DNA from: JBBRYB01 sp038238115
Lineage (GTDB): Bacteria; Actinomycetota; Actinomycetes; Propionibacteriales; Nocardioidaceae
DNA: 11,254 nucleotides
Assembly: GCA_038238115.1 (NCBI GenBank)
Contig: JBBRYB010000085.1
Coordinates: 1 to 11,254, forward strand
Direction: 5' to 3'
Each line of letters starts with the position of its first letter. The first letter of the stretch is position 1. This document shows positions 1-5,933 of this stretch, piece after piece. The position numbers and the translations under genes are program-made. Below the pieces are notes generated by a model. It was not told the DNA's origin, did not search any database, and was given only the letters and a program-made list of their open reading frames with translations.

Positions 1-202
1 GAAGCTGCACTCTGGCGACGTCATGAAGGTCGCCGAGGTCGTGCGCGACCTGTGGCGCCGCGACCGCGAGCGTGGGTTGTCGGCTGGGGAGAAGCGGATG
101 CTCGGACAGGCCCGTCAGGTGCTGGTCTCCGAGCTCGCCCTAGCCGAGCACACCAACGAGGACAAGGCCTACACGATACTCGAAGAGGTCCTGGCCTCCT
201 GA
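1..202 (+). CDS. carD: CarD family RNA polymerase-binding regulator, C-terminal part
   Basis: Only the last 66 residues lie in the window, read from base 2 to the TGA at 200-202. They contain KLHSGDVMKVAEVVRDLWRR followed by the helical segment with LSAGEKRMLGQARQ and a C-terminal LAEHTNEDKAYTILEEVL. This matches the helical DNA-binding C-terminal domain of actinobacterial CarD, an essential protein of about 160 residues that binds the RNA polymerase beta subunit and stabilises open promoter complexes, notably at rRNA promoters. The N-terminal RNAP-interaction domain lies outside the window. In many actinobacteria carD stands directly upstream of ispD and ispF, and an IspD-family gene does follow here on the same strand. 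Identification is by remembered family sequence, not by a search. Confidence 0.93.
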   Translation, partial: KLHSGDVMKVAEVVRDLWRRDRERGLSAGEKRMLGQARQVLVSELALAEHTNEDKAYTILEEVLAS

Positions 203-211
203 CGACCCGTT

Positions 212-234
212 GACCCCGCCGCCGCGGCGGGGTC
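212..234 (+). terminator. GC-rich hairpin after carD
   Basis: A perfect 9-bp stem (GACCCCGCC / GGCGGGGTC) with a 5-base loop begins 10 bases after the carD stop. The following bases (TTGGTCGTCTGG) are only mildly T-rich, so this is a weak or L-shaped terminator rather than a classical U-tract one. It could attenuate transcription into the IspD-like gene that starts at 271. Confidence 0.55.
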
Positions 235-270
235 TTGGTCGTCTGGACGGTCTGGTCGTCTGGGAGTCGA

Positions 271-921
271 ATGGCCGACGTTCTCGGGCTCGTGCCCCTC
301 GTGGGACGCGAGCCACTTGCGTGCAGGTCGTTCAACGGGCGGCCGTTGTTCCTGTCGGCCGTCGATGCGCTGGCGCAGGTTGCCAACCCCCCGGTCATGG
401 TGCTCACCGATGACGTCCAGACGGCGTACGCGGCCAACGCCCTGGCGAGCCACGCCGTCGTGGTCGACCTGGCCGAGAGCCCGCGGGACGAGGCTCGACT
501 CCGCGCAGCCGCTGCGGCCGTCGACGTTGTCGTCGTGCACGACCCGCTCTGTCCCCTCGTGTCCGCTGCCGCGCTGCGCCAGGCGCTGCGGACGTGGGAG
601 GCGGGGACGGCCGTCGTGGCCGTGCGGCCTGTCGTCGACACGGTCAAGGCCGCCGCGGACGGCGTCGTCTCGGGCACTGTGGACCGAGACTCGTTGCGCA
701 CAGTCAGTTCTCCGGTCGTCCTGCCAGCCGCCTTGTTCCACCGCGTACCGGACCTCACCGCGATGCTGGGCGACGTCAGCGCGCTCGTTCAGTGGCTGCG
801 GACTCGTTGCGATGTCGTGCTCTCGATCGCGCCATCGGCGTCGCGGCGTATCGAAGACGGGTCGTCGATGCTGTTGGTGGCATCGGTCGATGCAGTCGGC
901 CATCGTCTGCGTGAGCGGTAG
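271..921 (+). CDS. IspD-like cytidylyltransferase homologue, probable pseudoenzyme
   Basis: A 216-residue protein (MADVLGLVPL...) of the IspD fold. The ATG at 271 is chosen over an in-frame upstream start at 235 because GGGAG lies 4 bases before it. The C-terminal half is recognisable: VVHDP stands where IspD has the HDAAR loop, and VRPVVDTVK plus TVDRDSLRTVSSPVVLP correspond to the DTxK and TVDR motifs of the dimer arm. The N-terminal nucleotide-binding loop AAGxGxR is missing (VPLVGREPLAC), and no NIKVT-type lysine motif is seen near the end. It is therefore unlikely to be an active MEP cytidylyltransferase alone. I recall similar divergent IspD-like genes after carD in Nocardioides-type genomes, which would make it an old paralogue and not a fresh pseudogene. 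The frame is intact. It ends 3 bases from the convergent zinc-ribbon gene. Confidence 0.75.
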   Translation: MADVLGLVPLVGREPLACRSFNGRPLFLSAVDALAQVANPPVMVLTDDVQTAYAANALASHAVVVDLAESPRDEARLRAAAAAVDVVVVHDPLCPLVSAAALRQALRTWEAGTAVVAVRPVVDTVKAAADGVVSGTVDRDSLRTVSSPVVLPAALFHRVPDLTAMLGDVSALVQWLRTRCDVVLSIAPSASRRIEDGSSMLLVASVDAVGHRLRER

Positions 922-924
922 CGG

Positions 925-1233
925 TCAGCGCCAGATGACCGTCCAGAGTTCGCGGGCGAGCTTGAGGGGCTGCCGCGCGAGCGCACCGGGCAGGGAGCGA
1001 AGAAACCCGATTCTGTCGTCGCTGGCTCGTTGCAGTAGCCGCGCCGGCTTGCTCGCAACGCGCTGCTCCAGGTCGTGGAGGTATGCCGGGAGCAGCGCTC
1101 GAGGCTGCATCTCGACGACGTGCCCGCACGCGTGACAGCGGGTCGATTCGAGCAGTCGACCGGCATACCTGAGATCGTGCTCTGCGGTCTGTCCGCAGGC
1201 ACTGCACCGAAACTCCGCATGTTCGACTGTCAT
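925..1233 (-). CDS. Small zinc-ribbon protein of unknown function
   Basis: A 102-residue protein. Near the N-terminus two CxxC pairs (CSAC at 10-13 and CHAC at 33-36) can form a zinc ribbon. The remainder is basic and helical (LPAYLHDLEQRVASKPARLL), with a tail rich in R, K, L and W. No signal peptide or membrane segment is apparent. The start is fixed by an ATGA overlap with the stop of the upstream cytidylyltransferase, so the two are translationally coupled. The open frame continues upstream antisense within that gene, but that extension is a shadow. I believe similar short zinc-ribbon proteins occur as conserved hypotheticals in other actinobacteria. I cannot give it a function; coupling to an IspD-family enzyme is the only functional hint. 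Confidence 0.8.
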   Translation of the reverse strand: MTVEHAEFRCSACGQTAEHDLRYAGRLLESTRCHACGHVVEMQPRALLPAYLHDLEQRVASKPARLLQRASDDRIGFLRSLPGALARQPLKLARELWTVIWR

Positions 1234-1982
1234 GGTGTCTCGCCTGGATCGCTCGTCAGATCCCAGTGTGCCTGAGCGAGCAGGTGCTCGGCCAGAAACA
1301 GGTCTTCGGGAAACGTGATCTTGATGTTGTGCGCTGACCCGGGCACGCACCAGATCGGCGTCGAAGTGAACCGTTCGATGCAGCTCGCTGTGTCGGTGCC
1401 GACGAAGCCGGCACGGTCGGCTTGTTCGTAGGCCGCGAGCAGCGGACGAGCTCTGAACGCTTGGGGAGTCTGCACAGCGACGACGTCGTGGCCAGGCGGC
1501 GGAGTAGTGCCGTCGACGGGGACCAGCCCAGGCTGAGGACGAACCGGCAGCGCGCCCCCATGGGCAAGCGCCTGCGTGATCACGTCGGCGAACACGGCTG
1601 TGCTGGCGAGCGGTCGAGCGGCATCGTGGATGACCACGATGTCCAGCTCGCGGCGACGGATCTCGGGCGCCAGACTCTGCAGCGCGTTCCATTCCGACGC
1701 GTGCCGCGTGCTGCCACCCCTCACGAGACGGACGTCGGCCCCGGCCGCCTCCCGAGCCAGCACAGCCTCGGCCAGGGCGCGGTCGCGCTCGGCGATGACG
1801 AGGACCAGTCGGGTGACGCTGGGGACCTGCAGTGCCCACCGCAAGGACCAGGTGAAGACTCGGCGGCCCGCCAACGGCAGGAACACCTTATTTGTCTCAT
1901 GGCCGACTCTGGAACCCGACCCGGCGGCCAGCAGGATGACGGCGGCGCGCACCGGTGACGGGCTCGGCGAGTCGGACGACAC
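1230..1982 (-). CDS. IspD/TarI-family cytidylyltransferase, divergent
   Basis: A 250-residue protein with a complete IspD-type nucleotidyltransferase core: AAVILLAAGSGSRVG with a lysine in ETNKVFLPL (CTP loop), RGGSTRHASEWNAL, VIHDAARPL, VAVQTPQAF, and HNIKITFPEDLFLAEHLL near the end. Known IspD makes CDP-methylerythritol from MEP and CTP. The segment between HDAAR and QTPQAF is unusual: it is short and proline-rich (VRPQPGLVPVDGTTPPPG) and lacks the DTxK and TVDR motifs, which in E. coli IspD supply Thr140 and Arg157 to the partner subunit's MEP site. The acceptor may therefore differ from MEP. The GTG start at 1982 has no good ribosome-binding site, but a TAGGCT -10 box 6 bases upstream suggests a leaderless message. 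The gene follows the DXR-II-like gene after 81 bases and overlaps the zinc-ribbon gene by ATGA. It could be the housekeeping ispD, a cluster-specific enzyme, or a TarI-like polyol-phosphate cytidylyltransferase. Confidence 0.82.
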   Translation of the reverse strand: MSSDSPSPSPVRAAVILLAAGSGSRVGHETNKVFLPLAGRRVFTWSLRWALQVPSVTRLVLVIAERDRALAEAVLAREAAGADVRLVRGGSTRHASEWNALQSLAPEIRRRELDIVVIHDAARPLASTAVFADVITQALAHGGALPVRPQPGLVPVDGTTPPPGHDVVAVQTPQAFRARPLLAAYEQADRAGFVGTDTASCIERFTSTPIWCVPGSAHNIKITFPEDLFLAEHLLAQAHWDLTSDPGETP

Positions 1983-2063
1983 CGTTGGAGCCTAGCGGCG
2001 TACGCCGTTCCCGCGGTTGAACCGATACGGCAGACCCAAGGTCCGGGTGGTCGGACACCATCG
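1983..2063 (-). promoter_or_regulatory. Possible leaderless promoter before the cytidylyltransferase gene
   Basis: On the minus strand TAGGCT (1989-1994) fits the actinobacterial TANNNT -10 pattern and ends 6 bases before the GTG start, so transcription would begin at the start codon. No convincing -35 is seen. Two small inverted repeats lie just upstream: CGGCGTACGCCG at 1996-2007 and CGGTT-G-AACCG at 2014-2024. If real, this promoter would let the cytidylyltransferase and zinc-ribbon genes be expressed separately from the DXR-II/PTS genes. Confidence 0.4.
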
Positions 2064-3341
2064 TCAGACTGCGAGGGCGTCCTGTAGACGCCGTAGCGCC
2101 ACGATGGTCGAGCGCTCGTCGAGCGCCACGTCGTCGTACGTCAGCATCTCGCCTTGCCCCACGTTCCTGACCAGGGTAGCGCCGGCCAACACGCCCAGCG
2201 GAGCGAATCCGCCGGCCTTGAAGTCCTCAGCGTCGTCGATCAGGCCGCGCACCATCGATCCGCCCACCCCGTCGATCGTCTCGCCGGACTCGAGGTCGCG
2301 CTTTGCTGCGGCGCCGACCTCGGCGGTCCAGTGCTCGGTGATGAGGCTTGGGCGACCATCGAGCACCATCTCGCATACCGTGAGGGGGGCCTCCACGCTC
2401 GCGAGGTGAAACGGCCGGTACAAGGCGAAGTACGGTCCTTCGCCCATCTGCAGGTAGCTCATCTCGTGGTTGATGTAGGGGTCGTCGGTCTTGACGATCA
2501 CGAACACTCCGGGAGCGACGTCACCGGTGCAGTAGTCGACCACGCCGGGTTTGTCGAGGACGCCACCGTCGCTCTTGAGGGCAAACGTCTGGGCGAGAGT
2601 GGCCACCGACGACGGCGGGCCGTACATTCCTCGCTTCGAGACGCTCAGGCCGGTTGCGTTGGCGAGCGAGGCCATCTCGATCATGGCCTTGGAGCCGTCG
2701 ACGAAGCTGCACAGCATCTTGGGGTTCATCTGCTTCTCCCTGGCACGCTCGGCCAGGGAGTCGGGTGTAGCCGTGATGTCGAGGGGGTTGTTCTTGCCCT
2801 TCCCGGCGCAGATGATCTCGAAGGAGAGGTCTCGGGCGTAGTCGACGAGGATCTTGGTCTCGACCGGCTCGTCGCCGCGGCAGATGGAGTAGACGGAGCC
2901 CGAGGACCTCGCGACCGCCGCGAGAAGCCGGCCCACTGTTACGTCGGCCTCGACATTCAGAGTTGCGACGTGCTTGCCCGATAGGAGTGACTGCAATGCA
3001 ACCTGCGCGCCGACGTCGGGCACACCCGTGGCCTCCACCACGACGTCTACGGGAAGCCGCGCGAGGGACGCGATGCCCTCGAGAGCGACGGACTCGCCAC
3101 TGGTGATGGCAGCGATCTGCTCGTCGAGCGTCTCGGCGTCGCTGACCTTGTTGCCGGTCTGCTCGAGGGCTTCCCGAGCGCGTTGCAACTGCACGTCGAG
3201 CACTGCCGAGACGGCGAGACCGGGCATCCGAAGGAGCTGGGCCGCGAAGCCGCGACCCATCTGTCCGGCGCCGACGAGCGCGACGCGGATGGGGCGGCCC
3301 ACCTCGGCTTCGCGAGCCTCGAGCCGTGCGGAGTAGTTCAT
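2064..3341 (-). CDS. DXR-II (DRL)-like oxidoreductase, Rossmann plus SAF-like domain
   Basis: A 425-residue NAD(P)-dependent oxidoreductase. Residues 18-30 carry the dinucleotide loop (RVALVGAGQMGRG), followed by VVEATGVPDVG (101-111), GKHVATLNVEADVTVG, CRGDEP (154-159), AGKGKNNPLDITATPD (179-194) and FVDGSKAMIEMA (213-224). A C-terminal SAF-like region covers roughly 345-415. Order and motifs agree with my memory of the Brucella abortus DRL protein (DXR type II), which converts DXP to MEP with NADPH and is unrelated to classical DXR. The same fold also contains enzymes of other or unknown function, so the reaction is not certain. Actinobacteria normally have classical DXR, so a second reductoisomerase beside a polyol PTS suggests a catabolic role in reverse: MEP to DXP. 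The ATG at 3341 has GGAAGG 7 bases upstream. It follows the PTS IIA gene after 75 bases and is probably in the same operon. Confidence 0.75.
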   Translation of the reverse strand: MNYSARLEAREAEVGRPIRVALVGAGQMGRGFAAQLLRMPGLAVSAVLDVQLQRAREALEQTGNKVSDAETLDEQIAAITSGESVALEGIASLARLPVDVVVEATGVPDVGAQVALQSLLSGKHVATLNVEADVTVGRLLAAVARSSGSVYSICRGDEPVETKILVDYARDLSFEIICAGKGKNNPLDITATPDSLAERAREKQMNPKMLCSFVDGSKAMIEMASLANATGLSVSKRGMYGPPSSVATLAQTFALKSDGGVLDKPGVVDYCTGDVAPGVFVIVKTDDPYINHEMSYLQMGEGPYFALYRPFHLASVEAPLTVCEMVLDGRPSLITEHWTAEVGAAAKRDLESGETIDGVGGSMVRGLIDDAEDFKAGGFAPLGVLAGATLVRNVGQGEMLTYDDVALDERSTIVALRRLQDALAV

Positions 3342-3416
3342 GCCAAAGCCTTCCGATGCGATGGGGATGCGCTCGTGGTCCTGAGGTTTCGCCGGCGCCG
3401 CGCGCGAGATGGACGA

Positions 3417-3821
3417 TCAGCGCTCGGCGGGCCGCAGGATGCGCAGTACCTGGCCAACCTCAGGCGTAGTGGGGAGTGCTCCCTTTGGGACGCAGACGTC
3501 ACCTGGGAGCTTCGGTTCGGTGTGCCCGTCAGCCTTGAAGTCGACGTGACCGAGATTGAGGAGGTTCTCCTCCACGACGTGGCCGGCAGCCAGTACCTGG
3601 AACTCGGCGTCGCCGATCTGCACGACGTCCCCTGCACGGGGACCGTGGAGACGAATGTCGGCGGTGTGGAGGACTGAGATCGAGTGCAGTTCCTCGGGCG
3701 CGTCGTCGGCAAAGAGGATGAGGATGCCGTGCTCGAGGAATGCCGGCACCTGCTCCCCGATGGCGGTGATCGTCGTCTGGTAGACGACGTCCACCGCCTC
3801 GTCCCCCTGGAAGACGGTCAT
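3417..3821 (-). CDS. srlB: PTS glucitol/sorbitol-family IIA component
   Basis: A 134-residue cytoplasmic protein matching SrlB/GutB IIA (E. coli form about 123 residues). Visible landmarks are VVYQTTITAIG near the N-terminus, VLHTADIRLHG (50-60), and AGHVVEENLLNLGHVDFKADGHTEPKLPGDV. His52 in VLHTAD is the likely residue phosphorylated by HPr, by alignment from memory. The protein passes phosphate to the IIB protein encoded immediately upstream. An N-terminal extension of about 10 residues (MTVFQGDEAVD) precedes the usual start, but the ATGA overlap with the IIB stop (3818-3821) supports this start. No E1 or HPr gene is in the window. The name is by family; the sugar need not be sorbitol. Confidence 0.88.
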   Translation of the reverse strand: MTVFQGDEAVDVVYQTTITAIGEQVPAFLEHGILILFADDAPEELHSISVLHTADIRLHGPRAGDVVQIGDAEFQVLAAGHVVEENLLNLGHVDFKADGHTEPKLPGDVCVPKGALPTTPEVGQVLRILRPAER

Positions 3822-4189
3822 TCGTTTGACACGTTCTCCGGTTTGACGCCGGAGACGAAGAGCTCCTCGGTGATGAAGTTCGCCAACGGCCCAGCCGGTG
3901 ACGTGGCGTGAACGTCGACGGTCAGCACCTTCTTCATGGGGTAGACACCCACGCGTGCCGTGCCGCCGCAGTCGATCACGGCGACCGCGATCTGGTCGAA
4001 CGGCTTGGAGCTCTTGAACCCGTCGAACGGCGTACCGCCGGTCAAGTCCGCGATCCGTTGGGCCACCGGGTGAATGCCGCCTCCCGTCACCGAGTAGATG
4101 TAGGGCTTGTCGTCGCTTGGCGTGACCTTGAGGGGTCCCCCCCAGCCGCCTCTGCCCTTGGCGATGGTGACCGACTTGTATTCAGGCAT
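3818..4189 (-). CDS. srlE: PTS glucitol/sorbitol-family IIB protein (stand-alone)
   Basis: A 123-residue protein matching the N-terminal IIB half of E. coli SrlE: VTIAKGRGGWGGPL (8-20), then AVIDCGGTARVGVYPMKKVL, and GPLANFITEELFVSGVKPENV at the end. Cys74 in VIDCGGT is the expected phosphocysteine that transfers phosphate to the incoming polyol. In E. coli this domain is fused in front of a membrane domain (319 residues in total). Here it is a separate protein encoded downstream of that membrane domain. AAAGGA lies 5 bases before the ATG. The gene is separated by 32 bases from the membrane-domain gene and overlaps IIA by ATGA. Confidence 0.9.
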   Translation of the reverse strand: MPEYKSVTIAKGRGGWGGPLKVTPSDDKPYIYSVTGGGIHPVAQRIADLTGGTPFDGFKSSKPFDQIAVAVIDCGGTARVGVYPMKKVLTVDVHATSPAGPLANFITEELFVSGVKPENVSNE

Positions 4190-4221
4190 GTCGTTCCTTT
4201 CTCGAGGAGATGGTCGAATGG

Positions 4222-4809
4222 TTATGCGCCGGCGTACAGGCCGATGCTCGCGAGGTACGCGATCACCACGGAAAGCGGGCCCGTGATCAGTCTGGAGAAC
4301 AACACCGCTGGTACGCCTATCTCCACAGTCTCGGGCTCCGCCTCGCCGAGCGCCAGCCCGACGGGAATGAAGTCGCAGCCCACCTGCGGGTCGATCGCGA
4401 AGAGCGCGGGCAGGGAGTACTGGGGAGGAATGGAGCCCTTGGCGATGGCGGGTCCGATGATCGCCGTACCGACGATCTGCGCAATGACTGCGCCCGGGCC
4501 GAGCACGGGGGACAGGATCGGGATGGCACAGAACACCGAGAGAGCCAGGAGTCCGGGGAGGCTTCCGGCCAGCGGCTCGACCAGGTGGGCAAGCCAGTCG
4601 CCGAGACCGGTGTAGGTGATGATGCCGATCAGCACGGAGATGAACGCCATGAACGGCAGTATGTTGCGGATGATGGTGTCGATGGTGTCACGACCGGCTT
4701 GGTAGAGGATGCCGACGACTCCGCCGACGGCTCGACCAACTCTGACCAGCAAGGTGTTGAAGGAGTCGAAGCCCGACTTCTTCGGCGCGGGAGCGGTGGT
4801 CGTGCTCAT
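4222..4809 (-). CDS. srlE: PTS glucitol/sorbitol-family EIIBC membrane domain
   Basis: A 195-residue membrane protein equivalent to the C-terminal half of SrlE: LYQAGRDTIDTIIRNILPFMAF, GLGDWLAHLVEPL, ILSPVLGPGAVIAQIVG, PPQYSLPALFAIDPQVGCDFIPVGLALGEA, and ETVEIGVPAVLFSRLITGP. It has about four hydrophobic segments and no IIB domain; its first 15 residues are a polar leader (MSTTTAPAPKKSG). With the IIC protein encoded upstream it should form the membrane channel that moves the polyol across during phosphorylation. It is coupled to the IIC gene by an ATGA overlap (4806-4809). The split of SrlE into two genes, with the membrane half encoded before the IIB half, is the reverse of the E. coli domain order. 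Either the actinobacterial family is ancestrally split, or the fusion broke apart; I cannot tell. Confidence 0.9.
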   Translation of the reverse strand: MSTTTAPAPKKSGFDSFNTLLVRVGRAVGGVVGILYQAGRDTIDTIIRNILPFMAFISVLIGIITYTGLGDWLAHLVEPLAGSLPGLLALSVFCAIPILSPVLGPGAVIAQIVGTAIIGPAIAKGSIPPQYSLPALFAIDPQVGCDFIPVGLALGEAEPETVEIGVPAVLFSRLITGPLSVVIAYLASIGLYAGA

Positions 4810-5429
4810 AGCGAGACTCCTTCTTGGGTGGCGGCGCGTGACATCAGCCGCGCGGTGATGATCTCCGTGATGATTCCGCGCAGGAAGATCACGACCATGC
4901 CGACCAGGAGGTATCGGACGGCGAGGTCTCCGAGGCTCAGGTGTAGTGACGTAAGGCCGGCCGCGACTCCGAGGTAGACGAACAGCTCGCCTGGGTTGGC
5001 ATGCGGGAACAGCCCTGTCACCGGGTGCACGAAGCTGACCGCCGAGTCGTAGAAGGCCGGCTTGAACCGCTCAGGGAGGAAGCGCCCCATGGTGTATGCC
5101 ATCGGGTTGGTCAAGAAGAACACCGAGAGCACGGGCAGCACCAGGTAGCGGATCGGGTACCACTGCAGGCCGGGGCGAGCGGCCATCTCACCGAATCGCT
5201 CGATCCGTTCCGGCCCGATCAGCCGGACGATCGCATTGACGGCGGTGAGCAGCACGACCAGCAACGGGATGATGCCCGTGACGAGGCCGAGGAAGACGTC
5301 GCCGCCGGCTTGGAAGGCGCCGATGAAGGCCTCGGCTGCGCTGGCCAGGACACCGAAGAAGCCGCCCGGGGGGGTGACTGTCGGTGGATCCGGTGCGCCC
5401 AAGGGCGCGATGAACAGGGATGTCGCCAT
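4806..5429 (-). CDS. srlA: PTS glucitol/sorbitol-family IIC component
   Basis: A 207-residue membrane protein matching SrlA/GutA (E. coli 187 residues). Clear agreement is seen in FIGAFQAGGDVFLGLVTGII, IGPERIERFGE, FFLTNPMAYTMGRFLPERFKP, GLFPHANPGELFVYLGVAAG and AVRYLLVGMVVIFLRG. Hydrophobic segments lie at about residues 45-68, 92-112, 148-168 and 170-192. An N-terminal extension of about 20 residues rich in proline and glycine (PDPPTVTPPGG) precedes the family core. The ATG at 5429 has GAGGAG 6 bases upstream. It is the first PTS gene, 72 bases after the gutM stop, and the stop overlaps the next start. Confidence 0.92.
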   Translation of the reverse strand: MATSLFIAPLGAPDPPTVTPPGGFFGVLASAAEAFIGAFQAGGDVFLGLVTGIIPLLVVLLTAVNAIVRLIGPERIERFGEMAARPGLQWYPIRYLVLPVLSVFFLTNPMAYTMGRFLPERFKPAFYDSAVSFVHPVTGLFPHANPGELFVYLGVAAGLTSLHLSLGDLAVRYLLVGMVVIFLRGIITEIITARLMSRAATQEGVSL

Positions 5430-5501
5430 GACAAACTCCTCGAGAAGATAGGTGGGTGATGCCAGTCCAGCACGGTGTGAACTGAGTCTTGGGGGTGGTC
5501 G

Positions 5502-5933
5502 TCATCTGCTGGGTCGGTTGGTCAGGGGGTCAGGTGCGCGGTACTTCTCGGGGTGCCGGCCGAGATGGGACTGGAGTGTCTGCGCCGCGTTCCGCAGCGC
5601 CTCGCGGGCACGTGGGTCGAGCGAACCGATCGGGTCGTCGCTCCTGAGGCGCGGGAGATCCACGCCTTCGGCGAGTGCGAGGGCGCGCGGCCGGGCCAAT
5701 GTCGTCCAGCCCGACAGGGAGATCGCCTTGGTGATCCGGCCGGTGTCATCGGTCGCTATCGCGACGAAGGTGGTGCCACCTCGATAACGTCGGCCGGCGC
5801 CTCCGACTGCGACGGCGCCGTACCGTCTGAGGTCGCGCACTGCCGCGCTGAAGGCGTTGGTCTGCCTCAGCGTGAAGAACGCCTGGACGACGAGTCCGGC
5901 GACGACAGCGCCGAGCAGGATGACTGCGGTCAT
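5502..5933 (-). CDS. gutM: GutM-type transcriptional activator/accessory protein
   Basis: A 143-residue protein. An N-terminal hydrophobic helix (MTAVILLGAVVAGLVVQAFF, residues 1-20) is followed by TLRQTNAFSAAVRDLRRYGAVAVG and RRYRGGTTFVAIATDDTGRI, the layout of GutM, the glucitol operon activator (E. coli about 119 residues). The C-terminal 45 residues, rich in Arg and Asp, are an extension. The family has a membrane-anchor-like segment although it is called a regulator, and how it works is unclear. The start is fixed by the ATGA overlap with the SorC gene (5930-5933). It sits between the SorC regulator and the PTS genes, supporting assignment to glucitol-type polyol PTS control. Confidence 0.85.
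   Translation of the reverse strand: MTAVILLGAVVAGLVVQAFFTLRQTNAFSAAVRDLRRYGAVAVGGAGRRYRGGTTFVAIATDDTGRITKAISLSGWTTLARPRALALAEGVDLPRLRSDDPIGSLDPRAREALRNAAQTLQSHLGRHPEKYRAPDPLTNRPSR

Noticed and set aside
3342..3416. GC-rich interval between the IIA and DXR-II-like genes as a separate promoter or small gene.
   Set aside because: No convincing -10 box, palindrome or coding frame with a start was found; it only supplies the ribosome-binding site GGAAGG for the downstream gene.
3417..5429. Calling the PTS a sorbitol transporter and the cluster a sorbitol operon.
   Set aside because: No sorbitol-6-phosphate dehydrogenase (short-chain dehydrogenase) is present; the dehydrogenase in the cluster is DXR-II-like, so the family name should not fix the substrate.
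5470..5480. GCACGGTGTGA between gutM and the IIC gene as another copy of the SorC operator motif.
   Set aside because: It is one base shorter and lacks the AAA/TTT core and symmetry of the two good copies; the genes are probably co-transcribed from the SorC promoter.
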